Positions 42,509-53,739 of a DNA stretch of 64,000 nucleotides are shown here, piece after piece. The notes under the pieces were generated by a model. It made no database searches. It was not told the DNA's origin and worked only from the letters and a program-made list of their open reading frames with translations. Source of the DNA: Cryoendolithus antarcticus (lineage: Eukaryota; Ascomycota; Dothideomycetes; Cladosporiales; Cladosporiaceae); contig NAJO01000018.1 of assembly GCA_002077065.1 (NCBI GenBank), positions 248,001 through 312,000 of the forward strand, given 5' to 3'. Positions within the stretch are counted from its first letter, which is position 1. Each line of letters begins with the position of its first letter. The translations under genes were made by a program, and so were the position numbers.

Positions 42509-43157
42509 GGTGCTGAGCTGACGGAAGCAATAGAGGAGCTTGAGGGTGTGTTGCTCGAAGTAACTCGGTGCGAAGTGCAAGCGCTGCTTGGAGACGAGGT
42601 ACCTCTTATACGACGCGCTCAAGTGAACGCGCTGCCAGATCACTGACATGACGCGCTCGTTCACATGAGCGCGTCGCCACAGAAACAATCAACATGTCGC
42701 CGGCGCAGTCGCGGACTGGGAAGGAGCGACCGAGGTATCGACCTCGGACCACCTCCCACTCGGCACTACGCCGTGTCCTAGAGATATGATGACCCATTGT
42801 GATGATATATACGAAAGCAGGAAATGCAAAGAAGACTATCAGAAGGCTCCCACAGTGGCCAGTAGTAGCTACATGAACGCCTCGCACCCAGCTGCATATC
42901 AGCATATGGTGGCAAAGCAGCAAGACATCCGGCCATAGCTGACTCTCTTTGTCACACTGTCGACAGCTCCAGCGCCCCAAAAGCGGAAACCTGCACCGTC
43001 TTGAGACATACAAAGAAACGAGACATCTTACACTTCGATTGCGATTGCCGAGATGGTCTTACCAAGTTCTCGGACTCCGCCCTCTCTCCTCTTCTTCCTG
43101 ACTTCGGGGTTCACACCGTGCTGCAGAAGTCTCTCCGATTTCTACCTCCTAGCATAG
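42509..43157. other. Shared upstream region of two cysteine-rich genes
   Basis: About 650 bases between divergent genes. The frame of the minus-strand gene stays open to 42688 without a better start than those noted. No other feature recognised. Confidence 0.4.
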
Positions 43158-44066
43158 ATGGCCGGGCAACGATCTGCTCTACCGGTCCCCTCGAGGATCA
43201 AACGTCGAGTGTCAAAGCCTTCGAACATCACCGCGCCACAGTCCAGCGGCATTACCAAGAATCGAGCCACTCAGACGCCCGCCAGATTGTCGCCTCGCAC
43301 TCGCAAGGGAACATCAGGTCGGAGTCCGCCTAATTCCCCAAGCTTCATGTCGCCCACACTTTCATCGGTGCAGCACACACGCTCCCAGACATCCACCTAC
43401 ACAAATAAAACCACCCATCAGCCCGCCGCTTCCGGACAAGTCCCGTCCAGTCCACCCTCCCTCTACACCTCCGCGCACGTTGCAGAGCCTTGCATCACAG
43501 CTTCTCTGATCCACACCATCGCCCCATGCTCCCACAAAGTCATCACACCCGCCCCAGAGCCTTGCGCCGCAAACTGCTTTCCCTCTTCCCATCGTTATGC
43601 CAACCCACGCACGGCTGAGCCTTTCGTGTGCGCGAGTTGCGCTCTCGCGACAGTGGAGGCGGACTACAAAGCCAAAGTGTTCGTTTTCCAGTCGCACTGC
43701 GCTACACATGCGCGGACTAACGGCGCTCTGCCGCCAGGCTGGGAGGATGAGAGACGGGCGAGGTTACAGAAGGTGTGGATGTTGCAGGCTAGTAGTGAGT
43801 TGAGGAAGTTGGAACGCGAGGGTAGGGCTTGTGGGGCAGTGTATCTGGAGCCTGAGAGTAGAGCGTTCCTGGAGCAGGTCACGGCATTTAGGGCAAGTGA
43901 ATGGTCCGCTGCGCCAGGAAATTGGACGGCGGCTGAGGACAGGGTGAAGACGCCGACGAAGGCAATGGTCGGAGGAAGTAGGCTGCCTACGCCGGCTAGC
44001 ACGCCGAGGAAGAATGTTGATGGTAGCAGGTTGCCCATGCCTGCGTTCACACCGAAGAAGAGATGA
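43158..44066 (+). CDS. Cysteine-containing protein B, function unknown
   Basis: Single exon, 302 residues. The N-terminal 100 residues are basic, Ser/Pro/Thr-rich and probably disordered (RIKRRVSKPSNIT and on). Residues about 115-190 hold IAPCSHKVITPAPEPCAANC, then FVCASCALATVEADYKAKVF, a C-x-H-x-V-x-T...C-x-x-N-C...C-x-x-C arrangement that could bind one or two metal ions. A helical charged part follows (GWEDERRARLQKVWMLQASS, LRKLEREGR). The C-terminus has two near-identical repeats, SRLPTPASTPRKN and SRLPMPAFTPKKR. No family known to me. The cysteine module is similar to cluster 1 of the divergent neighbour, suggesting ancient duplication. Confidence 0.6.
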   Translation: MAGQRSALPVPSRIKRRVSKPSNITAPQSSGITKNRATQTPARLSPRTRKGTSGRSPPNSPSFMSPTLSSVQHTRSQTSTYTNKTTHQPAASGQVPSSPPSLYTSAHVAEPCITASLIHTIAPCSHKVITPAPEPCAANCFPSSHRYANPRTAEPFVCASCALATVEADYKAKVFVFQSHCATHARTNGALPPGWEDERRARLQKVWMLQASSELRKLEREGRACGAVYLEPESRAFLEQVTAFRASEWSAAPGNWTAAEDRVKTPTKAMVGGSRLPTPASTPRKNVDGSRLPMPAFTPKKR

Positions 44067-44137
44067 GGATGTCACGGAGTCAATCATTGTACGCGTTACC
44101 TGGTGAGCCACTGTCAAGTAAGATCCAGTCATCCTAG

Positions 44138-44764
44138 CTATCTGAAGATGAGTGTGAATGCTACGAGTCCAGACTTCGTTCTGAATTTGAATCTCTCCTC
44201 GTTCCCCGCCGCCTCCACCACTCGCTGTGCTCCGCTCCAATTCAACATCGAATACGCCTGATACGAAAGCGCGGAGTAAAAGTCGTCCACCCCCCCAGAG
44301 GCCGAGGCAGTACCGCACGAGTACGAATTACTCCCCAAAATCCCCTGTTGATGCAGTCTGTTTTCGACACTCCTGACCCGTATACCAAACTGCAGTCGTG
44401 TAGACACCGCTGACCTTCTGGCGCGAGAGCTGGCCAGCGTAAGCCGGAAGAGAACCCGAAACGCAAACACCACAGCCAAAGTTGCTGAAGGAGAAGCGCG
44501 CTTGGCACTGGCAGTTGTCGAGCTCCCAGCCGACAGGTCGAACGCCGCCGCTGCGCTTGGAGAGGGCGGCGGGCTCGGATGGGAGAGAGGCCATGTCGAT
44601 GTAGGTGAGTTTTGAGAGGCCGGACCAACCTGTGGTGTCGTTCAGGGCAAGAAATTCGAGGTACTCATCGTGGGCCCAAGCCCTGCTCTAGCGGTGGGCA
44701 GTGCGAGGGCGAGTCTGAAGCCTAGTGCGGAAACAAGGGCGATAAATGTCGTGATGGCCTTCAT
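44138..44764 (-). CDS. Small Cys-containing, possibly secreted protein; reading frame uncertain
   Basis: The ATG at 44764 opens a perfect signal peptide (MKAITTFIALVSALGFRLAL) but that frame then stops. The conserved-looking body (AWAHDEYLEFLALNDTTGW, LDNCQCQARFSFSNFGCGV, LPAYAGQLSRQKVSGVYTT) is in another frame, and a plausible tail (SYSCGTASASGGVDDFYSAL) is in a third. A canonical three-exon model exists (44764-44735, 44687-44391, 44344-44138; introns 47 and 46 bases; 177 residues), but its first intron (GTTTCC donor) would remove most of the signal peptide. The alternative is a one-base frameshift just after the signal peptide, making this a decaying gene or an assembly error. Family not recognised. 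Confidence 0.42.
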
Positions 44765-45560
44765 GTTCGCGGTCCTTGCGTTGGCGTCGAGCGGGATAGC
44801 GATGTGACTTGAAAGCTTTGCTGAGGTGTCGCTGGTGCTGCTGACTTGGACTGCTGATCATGAGGAGTACTGGGTGGTCCTTCATACCTCTACGTATGCA
44901 TCAATGATCCGGTGTCTACCCTTCGACGCTCGAAATCAGCTTTCACGACATGTGAGATATTCGACTCGCATATGTGTCTGCTACGGAAGCCATCCAGCAC
45001 CGGTCGATTCACACTGCTGTATAGTCTGACCACTTTCATGCTATGTAGGCCAGACGATGTACGAAGTCAAGTCTGCCGGACGTGCTTCGCATGAGCATGA
45101 CAGCCACCTAGACGGCATACTGATCGCAAGACATGTCGTGTAACATGTGTACGTAAGATCTGTGGCGGGCGAGGTATAATGCAGTGGTGTTGAGCGTCAG
45201 CAGCGGGTTTGCGATTGGCATCGGCGGTTCCATTCGAATGTCAGAGGCTGATGATAAAGTGTATGCGACTGAATATCACGAGCTTATATATGCCGCAGGT
45301 GGGCTGCGTGAAGGTGTCGGCGTGAGCATCTTGTGGTCGGCTCTCAAAGGATTGTAGAAGGACTGGTCCTAGTGTTCTGACGCGCAAAAATACTCGCTGT
45401 TACAGAAGCTTGGATCACTGGCTAAGCCTTGCAACGAAAGCTTCGCTTCGATGCTTGCTACCGACCGGCCAGCAGACCAGTCTGTGGTCGCGACGCATGA
45501 AGCCTCGATGGGCCGATCGATCATTCCAGGCCGCGACTTACCGTAAATCCACCGGCGACA
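44765..45560. other. Intergenic region downstream of the amidase
   Basis: About 800 bases. Small open frames at 44826-45094 and 45410-45560 on the plus strand have no support. Nothing recognised. Confidence 0.4.
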
Positions 45561-47364
45561 CTAAAATGGCACTGGAAGATTACGGTCCAGATAGTTACTC
45601 CAAGTCGGCTTCGTCTTCGACCTTTGAAAAGCCGACCCACTGCTCACGAATAAGTCTTCCATAGCGCTCGCATACTTGACAATCGTAGCCTCGCTGAATG
45701 CCGTGCCCAGTATTGCGAGCCCATAAGGCATCCCACTATCGATATGTATCGACGCTGGAATCGTGATGATTGGATAGCCTGCCTGTGCCGCGATCTGCAC
45801 AGCCTGCGCGACGTCAGGTGGCAACAACAGCGCATCGACCTTCTTTCCTCCATTCCGCAGAGCATAGTCGATCCCCTCTTCCCGCGAAGTGCGCTGGCAG
45901 AAGGCTAGCGCTTGGTAGTAAGTCTCGTTTCTGGCGCCCTTGGTAGCCAGAGAAGCGAGAAAGCCGTCTTGGCCTGAGCCGAAGGCTGGGTGGATGCCTG
46001 GAGTCCCACCTTCGCTCCCAACATTGTCAATGTTGTACTGTACGAGATCCTCAAGGCTGCGTATATTTGTGTTGGAAAGCTCGGAAAGATAGGTGGCGAT
46101 GTTGTTGTAAAAGTCTACGGTGATGTAGGAATATTCGGATTCGTTGAGGTAGCCGCGTACTGTGCCATAGTCCCTTCGAGATGTCAGTCATACACACTTT
46201 CAGAGCACTCCAGCTGCACTCACCAGTTCCACCCATCCGGACTCACGATCTCCGGATGCTGTAGCTCGGTGCCATTGACGATAGTGGCACCAGCACCCTT
46301 CAGCACTTCAAGCATCGTAAGGAGAGTGTCGAGTTGCTCCTGATCAGCATACTGCCAGAATGAAGCCCACGGAATGCCAAAGCTCGTCCCCTTGAGCACC
46401 TGTGCCTTACTCATATACTGTGCATAACCACCATCCGGTGTCTTCCCAGCTTGTGCGGCCGTGTAAGGATCACGTCCATCAATCCCATAAATCGCATCGA
46501 GTACATACACAGCGTCAGCTACGGTCTTGCCAAACACACCCACAGTGTCCTGATGCTCGCTTTCGGGAATCACCCCGGCTCTCGATGTCAAGCCGACGGT
46601 AGGCTTGATTCCCACAATAGCATTCCGCATTGACGGGTTGATCACACTCCCGTCAGTCTCAGTGCCAAGCGCAAACGGTACGACGTTATTGGAAACCGCT
46701 ATCGCACTTCCTGTACTGCTCCCACCAGGATTGACAGTGAAGTTGTAGGGACTACGGGCCTGCCCACCTCGCGCAGAGTAGCCTTCCGAGTAGTTGTTGC
46801 TGCGCATGTCGGCCCACTCGCTGAGGGTGGCTTTGCCCAGGAGGATTGCACCGGCTTCTCGGAGTTTCGCGACGACAAAGGCATCGCGGGGAACTACAGA
46901 GCCAAGAAGCGCCCAGCTGCCAGCTGTGGTTTGAAGTCTGTCGGCGGAGGCGATGTTGTCTTTGACTAAGAACGGGAGACCATGCAGCTTAGAGCGGACT
47001 TTGCCGGCGTTGCGCTCGCAGTCGAGGGATGTGGCGATTTCGTAGGCATCGGGGTTGATTTCGAGTACTGAGCTGGGTGTTGCGTCAGTTTCAGATGAGC
47101 TTGAGATCATGCAGGTAGGTCGTACTTGATGTATTGGTTCGTTTGGTAGTATCTCTGCATGTAACACTTGAGCAGGTCAACGCTCGTCAGTCTACCTGTT
47201 GACATATGATCTTGTAGCACATCGATGGGAGCATCTTCTATCTTCAATCCCCGGCAAAGAGGCATCGCGTGCCATGATATTGGCGGCGCGTAGGTACCAT
47301 TTTGTGCGGTCGTGTAGCCTGCTAGGCTGGCAACGGCCACCATGGCAGAGGTGATTAGCATCAT
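45561..47364 (-). CDS. Secreted amidase (amidase-signature family)
   Basis: Exons 47364-47126, 47072-46224 and 46173-45561 (introns 53 and 50 bases) give 566 residues. The start is one of two adjacent ATGs and yields a signal peptide, MMLITSAMVAVASLAGYTTA. The splice rebuilds YINSVLEINPDA. The Ser-cisSer-Lys triad is present: Lys in HGLPFLVKDNIAS, and the Gly/Ser-rich signature NPGGSSTGSAIAVSNNVVPF with both serines. IVGIKPTVGLTSRAGVIPES is the next family block. Intron 2 rebuilds WNWDYGTVRGYLNESEYSYI. The C-terminus ends YLDRNLPVPF. The substrate is unknown; secreted fungal members are often annotated as glutamyl-tRNA amidotransferase-like, which is not their role. Confidence 0.93.
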
Positions 47365-48194
47365 GGTGGTCGAGAAGACTGATTCCCAGTGACGAAGACT
47401 TCGGTCGCAGGCTCCCAGTGGGACGCACACAGCTTTTGTAGGTGCCAGATGAGATGCATTGAGAGGATTATGCAGAATGATGATATTGACCAGGGTCCCT
47501 GCAGCCGAGCCGCGACCTTGCAGTAGCGGATGCTTCTTTAGTACTGCTTGTCGGTACTGTAGTTTGCTTTACAGTAATGGGCAACCGCCTGCTATTTCAG
47601 GTCGCTGTAGAGGGCTGTGTGCGTTCTCCGTGGTAAACTCCTTAGACTTCGTTCACGAGCAGTTGCGTTCGTTGCACTCTGCTAGATGCCAGGCGGCGAT
47701 AAGCAGATTCGTGGATCCTACCGCAACCAGCTTCCACCGACAACGAGATCCCCAACCACCAGCAGCCGGTCGTAATTGCGGTCCATGATGCTTACAAGGT
47801 GTCAGTTGTCAGTATGCCAAGACTGCGATCACAGCCGGGGGGCGGCCGAATGAGAGTGACATTGATTATTCGCGTTTGCGCCGACAATTACAATGGGGCG
47901 GCCGCGAGGTAAGCTGCTGCCGCCAGCGCATACATGGCCACTGCAAGCACCATAGGAATCCGCAGAGTCAGTTCCGCGTGGCTGAAGACCCCGAAGACCC
48001 GCAAGTAGGAGCGTACAAGATGATCGCTCATTTCTGTCGGAACGACCTTAAGGGTCAGTATGGCCGACGCAAAGAACAGGATACAAAATGTCATTGTCTG
48101 AAGCATTAATCGACAAGTACTGGGTGGGTGCCGGTCCGCAAGCCTGCCGATAGACCGTATGTCCTTGACCAGAGATGCTCGACCCCCAGAGAAT
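47365..48194. other. Intergenic region upstream of the amidase
   Basis: About 830 bases. A minus-strand open frame at 47888-48106 is hydrophobic (MTFCILFFASAILTLKVV and LAVAMYALAAAAYLAAAPL) and could be a further exon of the membrane protein gene at 48195, but I could not find splice sites that join them. Otherwise nothing. Confidence 0.35.
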
Positions 48195-48626
48195 CTACGT
48201 GAAAGTTATCTGTTCCGCAAGAGAAGCCTCTGGGAGGGTAGTTACGGCACACCAGCTGTATGCCATGAATCTCGTACTGATTGGCGCTGTCAAGTCTCGT
48301 CGATCGACCGGTGGTCGCATCAGCGGAGACGACATAACTACTTCGCATTGTGAGGAAGCCGCTGTCAGCGGATCACTGAGACAGACTTCACGGAAGTCCT
48401 TGATTGCCGTCCATTTGGCGAGTCGATCCGTGGTCATCCCATACTTGATCGCCACGACCAGACCTCCAATGGCCACAGCAGAACCGGTGAACTTGAGAAG
48501 GCGAAGACGGGACTTCTTCCAAATATGTGTCGTGGGAGTGGATCCTGTCATAGGGTCTGGCGCAGGTGTTGTGGAAATTGACGAATCTGGGATCGCAATT
48601 GAAGCAGGTGGCGCCATTGTGTTCAT
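48195..48626 (-). CDS. Small single-span membrane protein, function unknown
   Basis: 143 residues from the ATG at 48626. A Pro/Ser/Thr-rich N-terminal part is followed by KKSRLRLLKFTGSAVAIGGL, a membrane segment (VAIGGLVVAIKYG), and then LAKWTAIKDFREVCLSD. This last W-x-x-x-K-D-F...C pattern after a membrane span is one I have seen in many uncharacterised filamentous-fungal proteins. The stop at 48195 follows a stretch with less coding character, and the true 3' end could involve a further exon. Start and end are both uncertain. Confidence 0.4.
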   Translation of the reverse strand: MNTMAPPASIAIPDSSISTTPAPDPMTGSTPTTHIWKKSRLRLLKFTGSAVAIGGLVVAIKYGMTTDRLAKWTAIKDFREVCLSDPLTAASSQCEVVMSSPLMRPPVDRRDLTAPISTRFMAYSWCAVTTLPEASLAEQITFT

Positions 48627-49052
48627 CACTGCGGATGGAAGCGACACCGCTGCCACCGCGTTAAGTTTACCAAGGGTATTGGGCTTTGCGTCGACATGGC
48701 TTGCGACATCGCGATCGAGCTAATGCGGAAGGTGAAGCGTGGATATAGTCAAGCGTCCAACTCGGTTCTGGCCACTGGTGGCTTTAACGCAGCTGTAGAC
48801 CTTGTGTGACCCGAGTTGTGTATTTGATTTCGATTGGAGTGTCGCTAGTTAGAGAAGTCATCGAAGGTGTTGGTCGCAGGATAATATACTGCAGCCTCGC
48901 CGAGCTATCGAGCTGCGCCTCAAGCCTCAAGTTTCAGCACGTCGTGTTTCAGGATCTTGTGTTTCAGCACCGCAGACTCAGCCTCCGTCGAGTGGCATGA
49001 CCCATCGGCAACGATCGAATCACATCACGCCACGCACGTCTGCATTATTGAT
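48627..49052. other. Intergenic region before the Sac2-type gene
   Basis: About 425 bases. At 48930-48975 there are three spaced copies of GTTTCAG(C/G) in a row of imperfect 16-18 base units. Nothing else recognised. Confidence 0.4.
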
Positions 49053-51945
49053 TCAGGCCCACACAAGTTTCTTCAGCGAGTATCCCAAGCTCTCAATGTA
49101 ACCAGTCGCCTTCTTCGCCTCTGCCAGCGAAATCACATCCTTCTCCTGCACAGCCGGCGCCTTGGAAAGATCGAGGTGGTCCATCTCTCTGACCTTCATC
49201 ATTGTCTTGTGAATCTCATCGCACATTTGCTTGACCTCATCCGGCTCGCTCGACGTCTTCGATGGCACTGCTTTGAAAGCAAGGAGACGATCGGTTCTCG
49301 AGTCTGCAGGTTTCTTCGGGCTCTTGCCTTCGGGTTCCGGCTTCGTATCTCCGACAGCTTTCTCGTTGTCCATTGATCTCGTGTTGGTCCTAACAATCGC
49401 GTGGCCATTAGTCTTGTATCGCATAGCGAAGCCGACATTCTTCTGCTCATCCATATGTCCTGGCGCAAGCGTACTCGTCACATAAGTCCCCCTCCATATC
49501 TCGGTTATGTCCGCCAAATCAACCTTCTCGAATGATCCGACCTTCTCTGTGCTCCAATCGAAGCGACAGAAGTACAGCGCCACATCGGTCAACAGTAGCA
49601 CACACTCCTCGAAAGGCATCGCCCTTAGACTATCTGCTTCATGCGGACAGCTGAGCGCCCAGCCATGGCGTAGATCCTCATCTGATCCTTCGAGGACAAT
49701 TTGTACGCACTTCTCGGTCGCACTTTGGCGGACTTTGTCCATGTCGATCGCATGGTCCCGTGTCATCATCTCACTCTCAAACTCATCGAAGATTTCCACG
49801 CCGACGCTACCGAGGTAGAAATCGATGCAGGCTTGTAGGAAGTAGTCGCCAAAAATGTTGTTGTAATAGCGATTCAGCGTCAAGCTCAGATCCGACAGCG
49901 CGCCAGTCCAGTTGCGTTTCCGCGTACGTGTGAAGTCTCCCTTCAAGGCGGCGGTGCCGGCGTACTGCCGACTTATGGCGTCACCGTTGTCAGCCCAGAG
50001 GGTATTGAACCACTTCGTCTTGGGGTCTGAGTGCAGGTCGATGCTGAGACCGAGCTCGGAAAGCTGTTGCTGTAGCGCCCAAGCGCCGACTGCGGATTGT
50101 GTAACATTGGTACGGTCGAGGCAGTCCATGCAATTCGTTCGCAGCACACCAGTCTGCTGTGTCGTCACAGTATTGTTTTGGAGAATCATCCAGCCATGGG
50201 ACTTGAGTGAGGATTCGAGGGTGGAGAGCAGGATGGAGACGTTCTCGAAGCGCATGCCGCCGCATTCTTTGTGGAAATAGAACCATTCGAAAGCGATTTG
50301 CTTGTCGATGGCAGCGTTGTCGGGGTCGTTCAGCCATTTTACACCATTCTCATATGCTTCACCAATGTCTTTCTCAACGCCGCTTTTGTCCACGAGACTC
50401 GCTACCTGCACCTGCCCGTATTTCTCGGCCATACTCGCAAAATGCGCCTTCAGTGCTGCATGGTTCGTGCCTTCGGACCCGAACAAGACTGGAACGGGTT
50501 TCGCTGAGTAGGGGGTTTGTGAGAAGAACAGTGGGATGGAGCCTCGAATCTGTAGTAACGAGAACGTCTGCTGCTCGGTGCTCCAGTCTTGCGTGGAGAG
50601 GATCTGCTCTGTCTCGACGAAGTTCGCGACGCTGCCACTGTCGTCCACACCTCGTCTTAAGTAGCGCAAGCCCGCTCGCTTGACTAATCGCCTCGAGATG
50701 ATAGTGATTAGTAAGTCACTCTGTTTTGCTGGCGTTACCTCATCGCCTTCAGCAGCGACCACTTCCTCCGGCTTCTCAGCTGCACCCACAACAACGTCGT
50801 TCTCGCCTGCTTCCGACTTACCGATCGAGAATGCCCTCTGTCCGACGAAACCTTGTATGACAGGCAAGATGACAAGATCTAGACTCTTGTCGATGAAAGG
50901 CTTCACCAAATTGCGATTCCAGAAGAAGTTGGCATCAACGCGTCTGTGTAGCGGCGACGAGGTGCTGAAGGGACTTTCTTCCGCCAGCCTAGCGGAGAGG
51001 TCATGACCATATGAGAAGTAAAAGCTTCTGGAGCCAAAGAAGAGCTTCGCAGATCGGAGTATGCGTGGGGTCAGAGTCTCGACGTTGGACTTATGTGTTG
51101 TTGTCTTCATGTCGTTGCCGGTATCTGACTTCGAAGGCTCTTCCGCGGCAGTTTCATCTGATTCTGTAGGCTCTGTTGTCGCCCGCGTGTCGTTTATCTG
51201 TGCCGCTTCTGGCGCTTCCTCCAGTGCTGCAGGCTCCCGTGTCGGCTTCATGGCTGGAGGCACCCTGCTGAACCACTTGCCCGCAAATTTGCCATAGCTG
51301 CCCTTATTTTGCACCACGTTCTTCAAGAATGACGTCGGCTCCTTCTTCGATACTCCAGTCGCCTGCTCGGGAGCCTCGAGTGCTGCCCCAGTCTCTGCGG
51401 ACGTCTCTTCGTTGATGTCTGCCACGTCTCCCTCCTCGCTCTCCTCGTGATCGCTGTCTTCATGCACTGCAGTGTTCCCTTGACTTTGCAAGTGGGCAGC
51501 AGACTGCACGGCCTTTGTAGCTTCGTCTTGTGAAGCAAGAGGGAGCAAGGTAACGTCCGTGATCACGTAGATCGGCTTCCCCCTGATCTGAGCGACTTCG
51601 TCCCGTTGCGTAATGCACACCAAGAACTTTGCAGACCCTAGATCCAGGAGACCTATATTGCATTAGAACATGCTTGGGCAGCTGTAGGATCTTCCAATTA
51701 CCCAGGATGCCATGCGCCTGAATCCGGACTTCGCTTGCTTCGTGCTCGTGCTTCAGCGCGATGGCTGCCACCTCTCCACTGTTGTACTTGAGTTGAACAC
51801 CGAGTGACCCATCTGGCTTGCCTTTCGGGCTCACAGGGTGGATGAGGATTCCATTCGCCGCAGCGACGCTTGTAGATGTTAGTCGCGCGACTAGAGCATG
51901 TAGGCACACTACTCACACGTGGAGCTTCCTTGCTAATCCCGGCAT
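49053..51945 (-). CDS. Sac-domain phosphoinositide phosphatase, Sac2/INPP5F type
   Basis: Exons 51945-51917, 51868-51702 and 51652-49053 (introns 48 and 49 bases) give 931 residues. The N-terminus reads MPGLARKLHVVAAANGILIH after splicing. The Sac catalytic motif CX5R is CMDCLDRTN (about residue 573), inside LRTNCMDCLDRTNVTQSAVG. Upstream family blocks include RRLVKRAGLRYLRRGVDDSG, NFVETEQIL and IRGSIPLFFSQTPYSAKPVP. The region after the Sac domain (FDWSTEKVGSFEKVDLADIT, EIWRGTYVTSTLAPG) fits the hSac2/PH-like domain of INPP5F rather than the membrane-anchored Sac1, and no C-terminal membrane hairpin is seen. An acidic low-complexity insert lies at about 90-215. The role is probably endosomal PI4P or PI(4,5)P2 turnover, by inference. 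Confidence 0.9.
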
Positions 51946-52372
51946 CCTGAGGGTAGAGAGAAAATAGAAGATACTTAGCTATGCCGACCTGATCGTTGTG
52001 AGCTTGCAAGACAGCAAACAATGTAGAGGGTTAAAAGGCATGGTCAGGAAAGGCGCGCGGCTACAATGATGTCAGTTCATGCCGCCATAAGTACCTTGAC
52101 CAAGCCAGAAACGGTGCAAGTGGTGGACATGTTGGGCATAACAGGTTGATCAATGCTCGTGGAACGGTCATCAGCACTCTTCGGGTAGAGGAAGGTAGCA
52201 GCACAACTTATGATGAGAGCGAGAGAGCAAACGAGTCGACCGCAGTCACCCATGAACATTGCTGAGTAAGATTGTGTCCAAGCACGGACTTGTCACATGC
52301 CACGACATCGTCAGCGTAGGATAACACAATCTTTCGTTCCACTACATCTCGTAGCACAGCACTCATCACACC
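51946..52372. other. Shared upstream region of Sac2-type and Aim3-like genes
   Basis: 427 bases between divergent starts. No supported open frame; probably a bidirectional promoter. Confidence 0.4.
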
Positions 52373-53543
52373 ATGGAGAAGCTCAAGGGTGTCGCGAAGG
52401 GCGGCTGGAAGCCTGAGACCGATCGCGCAATTCATCGAGACACGTGGAAGTCGGATCTGCTCCATCGAGGGAAGCAGACGGATCCATACGCAAAGCAGCG
52501 AGAGACGCACCAATCGCAGCCACTCACTGCGCTGAAAGATCGTAAGACTGTGTGATGAAAGGCGTATATCGGCAGAATGGTGACTGTCATGCGTAGCGTC
52601 CCAATTCGCGCCTCCACCCAAACATTCAGCGTACTATGGGCCTGACGGAGCATCTCCTAGTCGGACGGGTACAGGACTGTCGGCAATGTCTTCGGCTTCA
52701 ACAGCACGCGGACTCGGAGCCTCAGCCCCATTGCCAGTCAGACGTCCAGATCCTCGGGAAGAAGAGCAAGCACCCAAGCCGCCTCCAGAGCCATATCGCA
52801 AGGACACCACTGGCTTGAGAACAGACAACTTGCCTGCACCACCCGTGAGACGAGCGGGACCAGGCACTTCATCACCTGCACCTGTGCCGCCCCCACGGAC
52901 GAAACCACTTCCACCGCCGCGCGTCAATTCTGGCCCCCCGCCTATCCTCCCACCACGCCAAAACGAGTACCCAGACGAGCACGCACCTCCGCCTCCACCG
53001 ACCTATGGCGAAGCTACGAGGCCGGCGATTGCGCCAAATCCAGCTGCGATCAACCGCCTAGCTCAAGCCGGAGTATCCGTACCAGGCTTCGGCATCGGCA
53101 GCAGTAGAGATAACGCGTCCGCTGTATCAGTAGCCGCGGGATTAGCACGGCGACATCCGGAGCAGATCACAGCAGCGGCAGGGTATGCGCAGCGTCACCC
53201 AGAGCACGTCACGGCAGCGGCAAAGACAGTGCAGAACAATTCGGGGCAGCTCAGTGAATTGCAGTTGAGGTTTTCGCGAATGGGTACTGCGTCCTCGTCT
53301 TCAGCAGCCCCAGTATCGCCGACGCAAGCAGCATCACAACAGCAAGCGACGCCGTCTTGGCGCACAGGACTCCAGGCTGCTTCTTCTCTGGCCTCCGCGA
53401 AACCTGCATCGCCTGCATTGCCAACTGCAGCCACTGGCAAGAAGCCTGCACCACCTCCACCGGCGAAGCGAGTGGGACTGAGCACTGGTGAAGCGTCAGT
53501 ACCGCCACCGATCCCGATGTCAAGTAAGCCGCGACCGCCATGA
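52373..53543 (+). CDS. Proline-rich actin-patch-type protein, Aim3-like
   Basis: Exons 52373-52541 and 52597-53543 (55-base intron) give 371 residues. Exon 1 encodes a basic conserved start (MEKLKGVAKGGWKPETDR, then TWKSDLLHRG). The splice rebuilds LKDPSQFAPPPKHSAYYG, which I associate with yeast Aim3 and its filamentous-fungal relatives. Most of the protein is polyproline with SH3-ligand-like runs (PPPRTKPLPPPRVNSGPPPI, KKPAPPPPAKRVG). A small Ala-rich helical part with two near repeats (RRHPEQITAAA, QRHPEHVTAAA) lies at about residues 210-235. Such proteins bind SH3 proteins such as Rvs167 at cortical actin sites. The class is likely; the partner is inference. Confidence 0.75.
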
Positions 53544-53739
53544 CAGATTGGCTAATACGAGAATGCACGACTCATGCAGGATCAATGGACTGAATGGCAT
53601 TAGCGTAACATACCAATACAACACTTTTACAGTCCCAGCCTTTCGTCAAATGCAACCCGCTACCCAAACATTGCTCTCAAAGTCTCCCAGAGCCATGCGT
53701 CCCAATTAGTCATACAGTCCTACAATGCCTGACCCAGCC

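Noticed and set aside
47888..48106. Hydrophobic minus-strand frame as a separate membrane protein
   Set aside because: No ATG in good context with an upstream partner and no joinable splice sites; noted only within the intergenic entry.
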